Source: Pedosphaera sp. (GTDB lineage Bacteria; Verrucomicrobiota; Verrucomicrobiia; Limisphaerales; Pedosphaeraceae). Taken from it: a DNA stretch of 64,000 nt. The stretch covers positions 1 to 64,000 of the forward strand of contig JAQGPA010000083.1 of NCBI GenBank assembly GCA_028293325.1, written 5' to 3'. A program made the translations under genes and the position numbers. Below, piece after piece: positions 9,367 through 21,300 of this stretch (its first letter is position 1; each line of letters begins with the position of its first letter). Under the pieces are notes generated by a model. That model saw nothing but the letters and a program-made list of their open reading frames with translations, was not told the origin of the DNA and ran no database searches.

Positions 9367-12300
9367 TGAATACTTAAACGATAGAAGCGTTGCCCCGCAC
9401 CGATTGGATCGTTGACCGACTTGACTGTCCCATCGCCCGCAACGGTGCTCAGGTTTAACCAAATCGGATCGTTCAAGTTGTTCTTGTATGTAACCGTGTA
9501 ATTGAACCCATTCTGCGTCGGGAACGAGATGTTCACATTGGGCCCGCTTGGCACAATCGTGAGGCTGACCGCCGTCGGGGCCACAACCGCCGGCACCAGC
9601 ATGTAAAAGTTCGCGTTCTCGTTCCCATCCGCCGTCATTTGGAACGTGTTGGTTCCGCCCAACGGGAGCACTACCGCTTGCAGCGTGTTGGTATCAATCA
9701 ACGGCACCCATTGCCACGTCGTGAAGCTCGTTCCGGTTCCCTTGAATGTGCCCAGGTATTGGGTGGTTTGCACTGGCGTCCCCCACCCACTGGTCACCTG
9801 AGCGAGTGGCAGATTAAATGCCCCATTGCCGCCCGCCAGCCGGGCATACACATTGAAGTTGCCGCTCGGGAATGTGCGCGTGTAGTTTATCCACGCGGTA
9901 TTGGTCCAAAAATTTACGTCATAATCCGCGATGGTCGGATCCAGGGCGAGCAGTCGGGCATTGCTGTATTTCTGCCGCGTGCCGTCGCTGGTGACTTCCG
10001 TGGCGATGAAATCCGATGACCGATACGGATGGGTGCCGGTGTAAAGAACATAATGTTCGTCCGTGTCGACCGTACTGACCTGGCCAAAATAACTGTTGGC
10101 CGCCGGGCTGGAGGTGGGCACCGGATTATCAATGTAGCGCAGCCCACTCCCGTTCGGCACGGGGCTCGAAGTGGGCTCGAAATCAAAGTCCTCCGCCTCC
10201 CAGACATAGTTTGTCGGATTGAACGTGTCAAACGTAACCGTCGTGGTCGCGTGCAAGCCCTGCAGATCCGTCACATTAATGACGGCCGTGTAATTGGTGC
10301 TGGGCAACAACCCGGTATAACTCACGTTCCAACTGGTGGCCGAACCGGTAAACACCAGGTTGCTGGAGATGTTAACTCCGTTCAGCGTAACCTGAATGTT
10401 GGTGGTGTTAATGCCGGTCGGACTGCTCGCGATGAACGTGAGTTTGTTGGTCCCCTGCAGCAACACGGAGCCATCCGGATACACATTGTCGATGCGCGGC
10501 AGATCCGTTCTGGCCGCCGTCAACATGTAAAAGTTGATGTTGATCGCGTTGTCGACCGTCATCCGCAACGTATTGGTTCCGTTCAGCGTGACGTTGGCGT
10601 AATTGCCGAACTGGTCGAGCAACGGCACATACAGATAAGCCGCGTAGCCGCCGGTTCCCGGGCAGTTGAACGTGCCGATGCGCTTCGTGAGTTGCGCGGT
10701 GGTCCCCCACCCGCTGAGGATCTCGTCCAGGCGGGTATGGACCGTCACGCCAACGCCGGACGCCTGGCGAGCATATATATTATAGGTGCCGGCCGGCCAT
10801 GTCCTCGTGTAATTCTGCCAAAAGCCATTGCCCATGAACCCGAGATTGTGGTCCGGGGCACTGGCTATCAGGAATTGCTGCCGCGGCGCATCGCTGATCG
10901 GTGAGGTCATGATGCGATCATTCACCCGGTAATTGGCCGTATTATACCCGTTCAGGGACGTTATCGGGGTGGCATTGTTGTTGCCATTCTCGTCCACTAA
11001 CTCGGTTCCCACTACCCCGAAATAGCTGTTCGCGGCGCTACTGGTGGTCGGGACGGGATTGTCAATGAACTGGCCGTTGTTAAAGTCAAAATCTTCCCCT
11101 TCAAACTGGAGCAGCGGGTTGTAAGTATCAATATGCAGTGTGCTGCTGACCGCATTGCCGTTGGCATCAGTCACGCTGATGACGACGGTGTAGGATTGGT
11201 TGAGCAATAATCCGGGATAGCTCACATTCCAACTTGCGGGCGTGCCGGTAAACACCAGGCTTGAGGAAACATTGGTGCCGTTTATGGTCAATTGCACGCT
11301 GTTGGTGCTGATCGTGGTGCTCGTTGAACTCGCGGTGAACGCAAACTTGTTCGTCGCTTGGAACAACACACTGCCGTCCGGATACACGTTGCTGATGCTC
11401 GGCAGATTCGTGTTCGCCGGCACAAACATGTAAAAGTTCGCCTGGCCGCCGGAACCCCATGTCATCCGTATCGTGTTGGTGCCGGCCAGGTTCACCGTGG
11501 CGAGATTTCCCACTCCGTCGCGCAACGGCGCATACTGAAAAGTGGCGCCGGAACTCGTGTAGTTAAATGTCCCCAGATTTGAGGTGGTCTGGCTTGAAGT
11601 CCCCCACCCGCTGGTGACCAGGGCAACGGTAATCGGAATTGAACCGCCCGAGCCGCCGGAAAACCGGCCGTAGATATTATAATTGCCTGCCGGAAATGTT
11701 TTCGTGTAATTCTGCCAGTCGGGGTTCGACGTGTTGGCCACCATATGGTCCACCGCATTGGTATCCAGCGCATTGACAAACTTCGGCCGCAGCAACTCCC
11801 CGGTTGCCGCCGGTGTTTGCGTGCTGGTCACCACCGCCGCCCCCGCGCGGTAATCGCTGGCGTTGACACCGCCATTGCCGGTGCCCTTATGCGTGTCCAC
11901 TAATTCCACGCTGTCCAGCCCGAAATAGCTGTTCGCATCCGCCGGCCAGGTCGCGTCGGTATAGTCCGCGTTGTCGATATACATGCCGTTGTTAAAATCA
12001 AATTCCTCCGCCTCTACAATGAAGTTGGTCGGACTAAATGTGTCAAAATTCAACGGGAAGGTGCCGACGAACCCGCTGGCGTCCGTCACCGTGATGCTGC
12101 TGGTGTAAATCACATTCGTCAGCAATCCGGGAAAACTGACGGTTTGGCTCGGCGAAGGCGATGGACCGCTGACCAACAATTGCCCGGTGACATCCGCGCC
12201 GTTCAACACGACTTTAATGCCATTGGCATTAATCCCATTGGGGGAAGTCGCGGTGAATGAGAGCGAGTTGGTCGCTTGCTGGAGCGCCAGGCCATTGGGA

Positions 12301-13193
12301 TAGATATTGCCGATGGATATGGGAGCAGCGGCCTGCCGCACAGTTTCCACAAAACTTGCGTCACCGACGCCACTATAGAAACGGAAGTCGTCAATCGACC
12401 CCGCAAATGAGCGTGTCCGGTCGCCCTTGTTGCCGATGATCACGCTGCCGGTAGTGCCAAAATTAACCGACAGCCCGGGCGCCGCAGTGGAACTCACCAG
12501 GGTGGCCGGAGCGGTTTCTGAGCCGGTAAAAATCTGCATGTTCGTGCCGTCATAAACCGCGGCAAAGAACAACCACTGATTCGTCGGTATCGCGGCGGCT
12601 AAATTAGCGCTGTATAATTGACCGGCGACGTTGCCCACTTGAATCTGGATCTGTGAGAAGGTGTTGAGCTTCATCGCGATGGTATTTGGATTAGACGCAA
12701 GATCCGTCGCGCCGTTGGTCCCGATAACAAACATGCGCGGACTCAGGTTGGCGGTCGGCGTGATCAGACGGCTCGCTTTAAACCATTCAGTAACGACAAA
12801 ATTGGTGACGACGCCAAAACCAAGGGCAGAGCTGGCGATGCGGGAAGCCATTGGCCCCGGGTTGCCGGCCTGAATGGTGTTGGAAGTAAAATCCAGGGCC
12901 CGGTTGACGCGGGATACCCCGGAATTCGCCTGGCCATGATAATCGGTCGCTGCATTGGCTCCGCTGACCATGTTCAATGTGATATTCGCGCCCCCCAGGC
13001 TGGTGTCGCTGGGAGTGGTAAAGCTCGAGCCGGTGTTCGCATCATCAAAGGCGAATTTCAGCAGGTTAACCGGCGCTTGGGCGTACGCCCCGCTGCCAGT
13101 CAGCATTCCCGCCGTTAAGATAATCAAACCAGTGACGAGTAAGGGTGAAACTTTCTTCCGCCACATCCCAGTTATAATAGGTTTACGCAACAT
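9363..13193 (-). CDS. Giant secreted LamG / Ig / CBM-like repeat protein (unit 1)
   Basis: 1276 residues with a signal peptide ending near GAYAQ. A LamG (concanavalin-like) domain spans about 45-290. Three repeats of about 300 residues follow, each an Ig-like part ([23 protein letters not shown]) and a CBM6/35-like part starting EAEDFDF, with [23 protein letters not shown] and SGWGT. The shared C-terminal domain ends RFYRLSIQ. No catalytic domain is visible, so a carbohydrate-binding or surface role is inferred. It is divergent from histidine kinase 1 and coupled to the pilin. The protein at 18349 has the same architecture. M10 (base 13166) is an alternative start; there is no clear Shine-Dalgarno. 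Confidence 0.8.
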   Translation of the reverse strand: MLRKPIITGMWRKKVSPLLVTGLIILTAGMLTGSGAYAQAPVNLLKFAFDDANTGSSFTTPSDTSLGGANITLNMVSGANAATDYHGQANSGVSRVNRALDFTSNTIQAGNPGPMASRIASSALGFGVVTNFVVTEWFKASRLITPTANLSPRMFVIGTNGATDLASNPNTIAMKLNTFSQIQIQVGNVAGQLYSANLAAAIPTNQWLFFAAVYDGTNMQIFTGSETAPATLVSSTAAPGLSVNFGTTGSVIIGNKGDRTRSFAGSIDDFRFYSGVGDASFVETVRQAAAPISIGNIYPNGLALQQATNSLSFTATSPNGINANGIKVVLNGADVTGQLLVSGPSPSPSQTVSFPGLLTNVIYTSSITVTDASGFVGTFPLNFDTFSPTNFIVEAEEFDFNNGMYIDNADYTDATWPADANSYFGLDSVELVDTHKGTGNGGVNASDYRAGAAVVTSTQTPAATGELLRPKFVNALDTNAVDHMVANTSNPDWQNYTKTFPAGNYNIYGRFSGGSGGSIPITVALVTSGWGTSSQTTSNLGTFNYTSSGATFQYAPLRDGVGNLATVNLAGTNTIRMTWGSGGQANFYMFVPANTNLPSISNVYPDGSVLFQATNKFAFTASSTSTTISTNSVQLTINGTNVSSSLVFTGTPASWNVSYPGLLLNQSYTVVISVTDANGNAVSSTLHIDTYNPLLQFEGEDFDFNNGQFIDNPVPTTSSAANSYFGVVGTELVDENGNNNATPITSLNGYNTANYRVNDRIMTSPISDAPRQQFLIASAPDHNLGFMGNGFWQNYTRTWPAGTYNIYARQASGVGVTVHTRLDEILSGWGTTAQLTKRIGTFNCPGTGGYAAYLYVPLLDQFGNYANVTLNGTNTLRMTVDNAININFYMLTAARTDLPRIDNVYPDGSVLLQGTNKLTFIASSPTGINTTNIQVTLNGVNISSNLVFTGSATSWNVSYTGLLPSTNYTAVINVTDLQGLHATTTVTFDTFNPTNYVWEAEDFDFEPTSSPVPNGSGLRYIDNPVPTSSPAANSYFGQVSTVDTDEHYVLYTGTHPYRSSDFIATEVTSDGTRQKYSNARLLALDPTIADYDVNFWTNTAWINYTRTFPSGNFNVYARLAGGNGAFNLPLAQVTSGWGTPVQTTQYLGTFKGTGTSFTTWQWVPLIDTNTLQAVVLPLGGTNTFQMTADGNENANFYMLVPAVVAPTAVSLTIVPSGPNVNISFPTQNGFNYTVTYKNNLNDPIWLNLSTVAGDGTVKSVNDPIGAGQRFYRLSIQ

Positions 13194-13342
13194 ATATTTA
13201 TTTTTTTTCGGAGTTTGTTTTAAGCTTAGGGCTTTTGTCTGGGACTCACTACTTACTGACTCTCCAGCCGAGCATGCAGCCTTTTTTGGATGCGCCAGAG
13301 TGGAGAACTTTTTAAATATACAATTTTCTTGGGCATCAAATC

Positions 13343-13360
13343 ATCCCTATTTCGAGGGAT
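13343..13360. promoter_or_regulatory. Palindrome ATCCCT-AGGGAT in divergent promoter 1
   Basis: Arms ATCCCT and AGGGAT flank ATTTCG, 72 bases before histidine kinase 1 and 150 before the divergent LamG gene. Related palindromes occur at 22261, 26255, 39718 and 42935. It could be an operator, a leader hairpin or a REP-like repeat. Confidence 0.45.
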
Positions 13361-13432
13361 ACGCCGTTTAAAGGATGAATAGTCTCGACTTTCGAATCCC
13401 CCCGGCACTAGATTCAATGACAACCCGAAGTT

Positions 13433-15688
13433 ATGCTGAGCGCAAAGAAAACCCACGCCCTACAGCTTTTTATTGCCCTGGCTCTCCTGGCTGCCTTGAC
13501 CTTTCTTGCCACCGCCCTGCCCGCCTCCGCGCAACCAACTAGCGGATTATTAACCAATGCTGCTGACGTCCTGTCTCTTTCGGCTGACCAGGCTTCGCGC
13601 GGCCTCAAGGTCTCGGTGAAAGGCATTGTCACTGCCTCGGATCCGACTTTGAAGGGCCGCTTCTTTGTCCAGGATTCCACGGGCGGCGTTTTCGTGGACA
13701 ACGTATATGGCCATCGTCCGGAGCCGGGCGACGTGGTCGAAATTTCCGGCATCAGCCATGCCGGAGCTTTTGCTCCCATTATCACGGCGCCCAGCGTGAC
13801 CCAAATCGGCACCGCTCCGCTGCCGCTCGCAAAACTGGTTCCAGTCGAACGGTTGATGTCGGGTGCGGAAGACAGTCAGCGCATTGAAACCACCGGCATC
13901 GTGCGGGCCGTGCGCGAGGAAAGTTCGCGGCTCGCGGTCGATGTCGTCTCGGGTGGTTACCGCTTCCGTGTTTATCTCCCGCTGCTGCCGCGCATTGATC
14001 CCCAAACGCTCGTCGCCGCCCAGGTGCGCGTGCGCGGCACCGCGGCGGAAGCTCACAATCGCTCCTTGCGCCAGCTCATCGCCGTGGAAATTTACGTTCC
14101 CGTCGCCGCGGATTTCATGGTTGAGCATCCGGAACCGGTCAACTCCTTTGACAAACCGGTCATTCCGCTTAGCAGCCTCGCTCAATACCGCCCCGATAAC
14201 TCCTTTGATCAACGCGTCCATGTCCGGGGTATCGTCACCCTCCAAAGAGCGGGTGATAATGTTTTCCTGCAGGATGCCACCGGCGGCCTCCACGTCCAAA
14301 CCCGCCAACTCACCACCTTCTCCTCGGGCGACGTCATCGAGGCCGTTGGTTTTCCCAGTTTTGAAAACTTTCGGCCCATGTTGCAGGATGCCGTCTTTCG
14401 CAAAACCTCGGAACCCGCCCGCACCGTCGTGCCCGCTCCTGTTACCATTAAAGAATTGCGCGACGGCTTGCACCACGCCGATCTCATCACCATCAACGGC
14501 AAGCTCCTCGATCGCTCGATCCGGCGGGTGCGCCGCTCTGGCAGTGTTGCGACCGCCAATCGCACGGTCCTGATTCTGCAGCATGCCGATCTCATTTTTA
14601 CCGCCGAGTGGGATGAGCCATCGCCTAATGCCAGCCTCGCTGCCATCCCCATTGGCAGCACCGTTGAAGTCATCGGCATTTGCCTGACCGATACCGACGA
14701 CGATGGCAAATTCAAATCCCTGCAAATTCTTCTGCCCGCTTCAAAAAATGTCCGGGTGGTGCAAAAACCGGATTGGCTCACCCTGCGGCGGCTCTTGATC
14801 GGCTTCGGCATCGTTTGCTCCATCTTGATTGTCTTCGCGGGTTGGACCGTGATGGTTGCGAAAAGAAATTCGGTGTTGCGCTACCTGATGCGCGAAAAGG
14901 AAGCCGCCCAGCTCGAGTTGCAGGAAGCCCACGACCAGCTCGAGGAACGCGTCAAGGAACGCACCGCGGAACTCAAATTCCAGATTACCGCGCGCAAGGA
15001 ATCCGAAGTCCAATCCAAGGCGGTCCTGGCGGAAAGGACCCGCCTGGCCCAGGAAGTCCATGACACGCTCGAACAATCCCTCACCGGCATTGCCCTCCAA
15101 CTGGACGTTGCCGCCCGGCTGTTTGACCGCAGCCCCGAGGACGCCTTGCACCACCTCGAATTGGCCCGCGGGCAAATGACCCAAAGCCAGGTGCAAGTCC
15201 GGCGTTCGGTCTGGGATCTCCGTTGCCGCGCCCTGGAAAAATTTGACCTGGCCGGCGCTTTGCTCGCCAGCGCCAAACAATTCACCTACGGCACCGGCAT
15301 CCGGGTGGAAATTGAAACCAAAGGCCAGACCCGGCCGCTGCCTGAAGTGATTGAGGAAAATCTCCTCCGCGTCGGCCAGGAAGCCCTCACTAATGTCATC
15401 AAACACTCCAACGCCAAACTGGCCAAAATTGAATTTGAGTTCGCGGCGCATCAAGTGGCGCTCCAGATCAAGGATGACGGCGCCGGCTTCTCGCCGGAAA
15501 ATTCCGTGGGCCCCCGCGATGGCCATTTCGGCCTGCTCGGCATGTCCGAGCGCGCCAAACGAGTCGGTGGCCAGATGATCCTGGTGAGCGCACCCGGGCT
15601 GGGCACCACCGTGCGTCTTGAAATCCCGTTAAGCTCTACACCTGAAGCTCCAACCCTGGAGCCCGCCAACGGAAAATTGCATTTGTGA
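13433..15688 (+). CDS. NarL-type sensor histidine kinase with periplasmic OB-fold sensor (unit 1)
   Basis: The 751-residue protein has a signal segment (8-33), then a large periplasmic part made of about four OB-like modules (near 55-125, 140-225, 260-325 and 345-440). These share VxGIVT, FxQDxTGG and GDVxExxG motifs. A membrane helix lies at about 451-475 and a coiled coil at 480-530. The HisKA_3 box has H543 (AQEVHDTLEQS), and the ATPase domain has GQEALTNVIKHS, DDGAGF and GLLGMSERA. OB modules commonly bind oligosaccharides or nucleic acid; the ligand here is unknown. The next gene overlaps by 4 bases and encodes its likely regulator. Two close paralogues follow at 22333 and 26333. Confidence 0.88.
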   Translation: MLSAKKTHALQLFIALALLAALTFLATALPASAQPTSGLLTNAADVLSLSADQASRGLKVSVKGIVTASDPTLKGRFFVQDSTGGVFVDNVYGHRPEPGDVVEISGISHAGAFAPIITAPSVTQIGTAPLPLAKLVPVERLMSGAEDSQRIETTGIVRAVREESSRLAVDVVSGGYRFRVYLPLLPRIDPQTLVAAQVRVRGTAAEAHNRSLRQLIAVEIYVPVAADFMVEHPEPVNSFDKPVIPLSSLAQYRPDNSFDQRVHVRGIVTLQRAGDNVFLQDATGGLHVQTRQLTTFSSGDVIEAVGFPSFENFRPMLQDAVFRKTSEPARTVVPAPVTIKELRDGLHHADLITINGKLLDRSIRRVRRSGSVATANRTVLILQHADLIFTAEWDEPSPNASLAAIPIGSTVEVIGICLTDTDDDGKFKSLQILLPASKNVRVVQKPDWLTLRRLLIGFGIVCSILIVFAGWTVMVAKRNSVLRYLMREKEAAQLELQEAHDQLEERVKERTAELKFQITARKESEVQSKAVLAERTRLAQEVHDTLEQSLTGIALQLDVAARLFDRSPEDALHHLELARGQMTQSQVQVRRSVWDLRCRALEKFDLAGALLASAKQFTYGTGIRVEIETKGQTRPLPEVIEENLLRVGQEALTNVIKHSNAKLAKIEFEFAAHQVALQIKDDGAGFSPENSVGPRDGHFGLLGMSERAKRVGGQMILVSAPGLGTTVRLEIPLSSTPEAPTLEPANGKLHL

Positions 15689-16317
15689 AAAAAGAAGGCA
15701 GCAAAATACGAGTTCTGGTTGCGGACGACCATTATGTTGTCCGCATGGGCGTGTCCGCGTTGGTGAACCTGGAACCGGACATGGAGGTGGTGGCGGAAGC
15801 CGCCGACGGCGAGCAGGCGCTCGAACTCTTTACGAAGTTTACTCCTGATCTCGCGCTCATGGATTTGCGCATGCCCGTCCATAGCGGCATCGAAGCCACC
15901 ATAAAAATCCGCAGCAAATTTGCCACCGCCTGCATCCTGATGCTGACGGCCTTTGACGGCGATGAGGATATTTATCAGGCCCTGGAAGCAGGCGCCCAGG
16001 GATATGTGCTGAAAAGCTCTTCCGGAGAGAAACTGATCCCGGCGCTCCGCGCCGTTCTCGCCGGCCAGCAATGGATTCCCGACGATGTGGCCAGCCGGCT
16101 TGCCTCCCGGCACCTGTTTGAAGAACTGACCCCGCGCGAATTACAGGTCCTCCATGAACTCGCCAAGGGTCTGGCCAATAAGGAAATTGCCGAGGCTTTG
16201 AACATTACCGAGCACACGGCCAAGGACCATTTAAAACGCATCCTCGCCAAACTCCGCGTCGCTGACCGGACCGAGGCCGTCACCGCCGCGCTCCACCGCG
16301 GCATCATTCACCTCTAA
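15685..16317 (+). CDS. NarL/LuxR-family response regulator (unit 1)
   Basis: 210 residues, starting at a GTG that overlaps the kinase stop (GTGA), which implies coupled translation. The receiver has D14-D15, phosphoacceptor D60 (LMDLRMP), T88 and K110 (YVLKSS). The GerE-type helix-turn-helix starts at LTPRELQVL and continues LANKEIAEALNITEHTAKDHL. Phosphorylation by the preceding kinase would drive dimer binding to promoters. The divergent LamG-pilin operon is the natural candidate target, though nothing in the sequence proves it. Confidence 0.92.
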   Translation: MKKEGSKIRVLVADDHYVVRMGVSALVNLEPDMEVVAEAADGEQALELFTKFTPDLALMDLRMPVHSGIEATIKIRSKFATACILMLTAFDGDEDIYQALEAGAQGYVLKSSSGEKLIPALRAVLAGQQWIPDDVASRLASRHLFEELTPRELQVLHELAKGLANKEIAEALNITEHTAKDHLKRILAKLRVADRTEAVTAALHRGIIHL

Positions 16318-16389
16318 TTCAAATTGCTCATCGCCGCAGTGACCCGTTAAACGCTTTCATTTCGCTGCCCTGGGCGCTAAGCTCAACCC

Positions 16390-17217
16390 ATGCAAAAAAT
16401 CCTGAAGCCCTGCGCCCTCTCGCTCATCTTCCTTTGCCTTTCCTGCCTCGGAGCGCATAGCGCCGCTAAATTCAACGTCATTGCCTTTTACACTGGCAAG
16501 GATGATCTCGCGCACATCAGCTTCGTTCATGAAGCGAATCAATGGTTTCCAAAAATCGCCGCCACCAATAATTTCAGCTACTCCTCCACCACGAATTGGA
16601 ACGACCTGAACGCGGACTTTCTTTCCCATTATCAAGTGGTGATCTTTTTGGATACCCGCCCGGAAGCCCCCGCACAAAGAGCGGCTTTCCAAAAATATAT
16701 GGATCACGGTGGCGCCTGGCTGGGATTCCATTTCTCCGGCTTCGCCCTTACCCCTTCCGCGTATCCTCAGAATTGGGATTGGTATCACAATCAGTTCCTG
16801 GGCTCCGGCGAATATGTCAGCAATACCTGGCGGCCCACCTCTGCCATCCTCCGCGTCGAGGACCGAACTCATTCAGCCACCAGGCAATTGCCGGACACCT
16901 TCAAATCCGCCCCAAACGAATGGTACCGCTGGAAAAATGATTTGCGAAAAAATCCGGATATCAAAATCCTCCTCTCCATCGATCCCACTTCCTTTCCCCT
17001 GGGCACCGGACCCAAACCCTACGAAATCTGGCATGAAGGTTATTACCCCGTGGTCTGGAGCAACCAGCATTACCGCATGCTGTACGTAAACATGGGGCAC
17101 AATGACATGGATTACGAACACGGCACCAACCGGGAATTGTCATCCACCTTCGCCAATGAACTTCAGGACCGCCTTATCATTGACAGCTTGTTATGGCTGG
17201 GTAGCAGTCAAAAATGA
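16390..17217 (+). CDS. Secreted ThuA-like domain protein
   Basis: 275 residues with a signal peptide (MQKILKPCAL...GAHSAA). It then matches the ThuA (trehalose utilisation) fold, a class I glutamine-amidotransferase-like sandwich: FNVIAFYTGKDDLAH, YQVVIFLDTRPE, HGGAWLGFHFSGF and the late YVNMGHNDMDY. Members are often secreted in Verrucomicrobia and Planctomycetes near sugar-degrading genes, but their reaction is poorly known. It lies 72 bases after response regulator 1 on the same strand, may be read through from it, and separates units 1 and 2 of the repeated locus. Confidence 0.8.
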   Translation: MQKILKPCALSLIFLCLSCLGAHSAAKFNVIAFYTGKDDLAHISFVHEANQWFPKIAATNNFSYSSTTNWNDLNADFLSHYQVVIFLDTRPEAPAQRAAFQKYMDHGGAWLGFHFSGFALTPSAYPQNWDWYHNQFLGSGEYVSNTWRPTSAILRVEDRTHSATRQLPDTFKSAPNEWYRWKNDLRKNPDIKILLSIDPTSFPLGTGPKPYEIWHEGYYPVVWSNQHYRMLYVNMGHNDMDYEHGTNRELSSTFANELQDRLIIDSLLWLGSSQK

Positions 17218-17270
17218 TAATTGATTTTTGCGGCCACTGGTTTCCAGCTTCAAACCGCGCAAAATAAATT

Positions 17271-17303
17271 AGGCCGCCGGGCACCCTTAAAACCCGGCGG
17301 CCT
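17271..17303 (-). terminator. Strong hairpin between ThuA-like gene and pilin (leftward terminator)
   Basis: Perfect 11-bp stem AGGCCGCCGGG / CCCGGCGGCCT with an 11-base loop. Read leftward it is followed by AATTTATTTT, so it fits a rho-independent terminator for the pilin operon ending at 17414. Read rightward it lacks a T-run. The rest of the 196-base gap shows nothing else. Confidence 0.65.
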
Positions 17304-17413
17304 GCCCATTCTGCCTCGCGACTCACCTCTGTCCTGTCCCTGCAGGAAAAAATAACTAGGCGCTTCCGCGCCCGTCAAATTCGCTCCGCCCCGGCGCTCA
17401 CACTACTCTGCCG

Positions 17414-18325
17414 TTACTGGATTATTGATGATCTCTGCTGGAGCCAGTTCAAATCCCCCGAATCGGGTGTCGCCACGGGCAAATCGCCGGCGGGATTGCC
17501 TGAATAGGTGATCAGGTTTCCATCCCGCCACTTGCGGATTTCAGAATGCCCATCCGCAAAGTCCAGCCCGCCTGCCCGGTTATGATACGTGGCCGGTTTA
17601 TCAATCCAAATCCCCGCTACAGTGGGATCGCAAACAAACCAGCCGTCATTGATGCTGGCCGGATTTTCATCAATAAAAACGAAGGTCTGGGAAGGTTGGG
17701 TGAGATCACCCTGTTTTTTAAAATCACGGCAGAGCGTGCTGTGTGATCGGGTGAAATTCCAGCTTTTGATCGGATTCATCCAGGCGTTCATTGACATGCT
17801 CCGCACCGTGGGCGCCGTCCCGTTAGGTTGCACTTTCCGGTCCGCCGGACACTTGTAAACCTGCGTATTGTTTACGTACGGATATAAAAGCCCCAGCTTG
17901 ATCATATCCAGATTGGTGCTCGGCGACGTGCCAACCATGTCGCCATAAACCCACATGTTAAACGCACTGCCGGCATCAGTCCACGGATTGGGCAGAAAGT
18001 TGACATCATAGGCCTGCCCTCCAGACCGGCACAACGTGTCAATGTTCTCGCTGGTATAGATCGTCCAACCCAATCCTAACTGCTTGAGGTTATTCAGGCA
18101 TTCCACCCCTTGCGCCTTCTGTTTGGCCTTGGCCAAGGCGGGCAACAGCAGGCCGGCGAGAATGGCAATGATCGCGATTACCACCAGCAACTCGATCAAT
18201 GTAAAACCAGCCCGCCCCGCCGCTTTACCGCGCCCGCCACCGCCCGGGCCTTGTTGGTTCCCTAAAACACCCTTGCCGTGATATTTCATTTTCGTTTTTA
18301 AAAACCGATGGCGCAACTTCCGCAT
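17414..18325 (-). CDS. H-X9-DG type pseudopilin (unit 2)
   Basis: The 303-residue prepilin has a basic, glycine-rich leader ([15 protein letters not shown]) before [18 protein letters not shown], then [19 protein letters not shown]. Near the C-terminus it has the exact H-X9-DG signature ([12 protein letters not shown]). The start chosen has AAGG six bases upstream; M13 (base 18289) is possible. It begins 23 bases after the stop of the LamG giant at 18349, so they form one operon. It differs in subtype from the unit 1 pilin, which argues against simple tandem duplication of whole units. Confidence 0.85.
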   Translation of the reverse strand: MRKLRHRFLKTKMKYHGKGVLGNQQGPGGGGRGKAAGRAGFTLIELLVVIAIIAILAGLLLPALAKAKQKAQGVECLNNLKQLGLGWTIYTSENIDTLCRSGGQAYDVNFLPNPWTDAGSAFNMWVYGDMVGTSPSTNLDMIKLGLLYPYVNNTQVYKCPADRKVQPNGTAPTVRSMSMNAWMNPIKSWNFTRSHSTLCRDFKKQGDLTQPSQTFVFIDENPASINDGWFVCDPTVAGIWIDKPATYHNRAGGLDFADGHSEIRKWRDGNLITYSGNPAGDLPVATPDSGDLNWLQQRSSIIQ

Positions 18326-18348
18326 ATTAGCCTTGGGGTCGCATTGCC

Positions 18349-21300
18349 TTATTGCACCTGCACCCGGTAAAAACGGGAGGTTCCGGTTGCCGGATCCGGT
18401 ACCGACATGAGCGCATCATTGCCGCTCACGGCGCTCCCCAGCGGCGTCCAGGTCAAATCGGTCAGGTTGGTTTTATATTGCACCTGATAATTGAAGCCGG
18501 CTTGCGTCGGAAACGAGAGCAATATATTGCCGCCGCTGCGCGTCGCGTTGAGCACAAACGCAGGTGCCAGCACCAGGTAGTTCACATTGATATCCGTCCC
18601 ATCCGGCCGGCCAACTTGCAGCGTGTTCGTCGAGCCATTTAAGGTCAATGGCACCAGGTTTCCTGCCGCATCCGTCAGCGGACAATAGCTGTAAATTTCA
18701 AAGTTTGCACCGGGTATCACCACAAAGGTGCCCAAATAATTCGTGGTTTGGCTGGCCGTCCCCCACCCGCTTGTCACCAGCGACAGCGACGCAAGGCTGT
18801 TCGTGGCTCCGGACGTCGCCATGCGGGCATAAACATTGTAGGTACCGGCCGGATAAGTCCGCGTGAAATTCATCCACTCATTCGTGGCGAAAAACCCGAC
18901 GGAATAATCCACCATCCCCGTGCCGTTATATGCCGGACGCACCACATCGCCGTTGATTGCGGTTTCCATGCCATTGGGACGATAGACCGTCCAATGATTG
19001 CCCGTTCCCACCGTGGAGCCCGTGTTGAGATCATTGAAGTCCACGCCGGCCACCGACGTCACGCCGGTATAGGCGTTTGTCTGCGGATTATCAAACCATA
19101 GGCCTCCGTTGTAATCGAAGTCCTCCGCCTCCCACGTATAGTTGGCGGCACTGAACGTGTTGAAGGTCGAATTTTTGAGCACCACATTTCCATTTACGTC
19201 GGTGATCGAAATCGTCGCTTTATAAGTCGTGTTCGGCAGCAGATGCGGATAGCTCACGTTCCAGTTATTCGCGGAACCGCTAAATACCAGGTTCGACACT
19301 GTTACGCCATTCAGCGTAACCACCACGGCGTTGGTTGACACCCCGGCCGTGGAAGCAATGCTGAACCCAAGGGTATTGGTGGATTGATTAATGTTTGTTC
19401 CATTTGGAAAAACGTTGCTCAACAGCGGCAGGGTCGTGTTCGCGGGAAACAGCATCAGAAAATTTGCATTCAACGCCCCCGAACTGGTCAAACGGAAGGT
19501 GTTCGTGCCGCCCAGGCTCACCTGCACCAGGTTGCCGTTGACATCCCTCAGCGGGAAACAGCGGTAAGTCTGCCAACCGCCCGTCGGCGTCACCGAAAAG
19601 CTCCCCAACGTGGTGGTGGTCTGGCTGCCCGTGCCCCAACCACTGGTTACTTGCGCCAATGCCGCGCCCCCTGCCGTCGTATTGCCGTCTGCCGCGCGGA
19701 TATAGACATTGAATGATCCCGTCGGATAAGTGCGCGTATAATTGCACCAATTTCCCGGGTTGAACCAGCCCACATTATAATCCGTCAAACCGCCATTGAT
19801 GTAAGCCAGCCGCTGGCCATCCGTGTTCGGTTGCGTGGAGACGCCATCCGTGCGGTAATACGGCCCCGCATCGGAGGCATTGGGCACGGTGCCCGAATCC
19901 GAAAAATAATCAACTGTGCTTGTGCCGCTCAACCCGGCATAACTGTTGGTTTGCGGATTATCAAGATACTGTCCGTTGGCGTAGTCATAATCCTCCGCGT
20001 CCCACGTATAACTCGGTGACAGTGCTTCAAACGACACCGTCGCGCTCGCCGGACCGCCATTGATATCCGTTGCGCTGATGACCGCCTTGTAGGTGGCATT
20101 CGTGAGCAATAATGGACAACTCACATTCCAACTTGTGGCCGAACCGCTGAAGCTGAGCCCATTGGTGGACGTAATGTTGGTGATGAATCCCAGCCCAACG
20201 AGATTGGTCACGGTCAATCTCACGCTGATGCTGTTGGTGCCGATGGCAAAACTTGCGGGCGAACTCACGTTAAAGGTCAACGCGCTCGCTGGTTGAAATA
20301 TATTGGTTCCATTCGGATAAATCGCGGTGACGATCGGCAGATTTGTGTTCGCCACGGTCAACATCAGAAAGTTCACATTGCCGCCGCCGCCCGTGTTGGC
20401 CGTCAACTTCAGGGTATTGGTCCCGCCCATACTCACTTGTATCAGGTTGCCGAATGAATCCCGCAACGGCACCCAGGCATACGATTCCCAGCCGCCCGTG
20501 TTCCCGTAATTAAACGTCCCCAGCACATTGGTCGTTTGCACCGACGTACCCCAACCGCTCGTGAGTTGGGAAAGCGTGGAGCCGCCGCTGGCGCCTCCAA
20601 ATCCCACCCGGATATACACATTATAAATATTGGTCGGATAGGTTCTCGTGTAATTCATCCAGTTGGGAGTGCCGGGCGCAGTTCCAAAATCGAAAAAGCC
20701 CGCATCCACATCACCGGTTACATTGCCCAACGCATAGGCATCCAAAACTTTTTGCCGCATTAATTCACCAATGGAAAGACCGCCGTTGGCGCCCGCTCCC
20801 AGTGAATATTCCGTCGCCGCCAGGTCGGAAATGGAACGATACACCTGTACTTGGGGTGAACCCGTACCGTTTCCATTGTCGTAGTAATCCGTCACCGGAG
20901 TCCCGGCTGCGCGATAATAGGGATTAAGCGCGGCGTTGAAAGCGTTGGTCGGATTGTCCGTGTACCCACCGCTGTTGTAATCATAATCCTCGGCCTCCCA
21001 CGTATAATTGCCGGGACTGAACGCATCATAAACATACCGGTTACTCGTCACAATGCCACCGGCGTCGGTGATCAGAATCCCAACTCCCACACCGTTCAGG
21101 TTGGTTTGCGCCGTTAACAACGAATCCACCGGCAAATGGGTGTAGGTCACGATTTGTCCGCCCGCAGTCGCGGAAAATGATAAACTCGAGGAAACATCCG
21201 CGCCGTTCACGGATACTTTGACCCCGTTGGTATTGACTCCATTTGTGGACGTGGCCGTGAATGACAGGGTGTTGGTGCCGCTCATCAACACCGAACCGTC

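Noticed and set aside
13385-13410. TTCGAATCC-like T-arm of a tRNA
   Set aside because: No acceptor, D or anticodon stem can be formed around it; coincidental.
13550-14725. Long antisense frames inside the kinases (also 22477-23685 and 26408-27406)
   Set aside because: They recur only because the three kinases are paralogous. The sense strand has full catalytic motifs; the antisense products have none and no start context.
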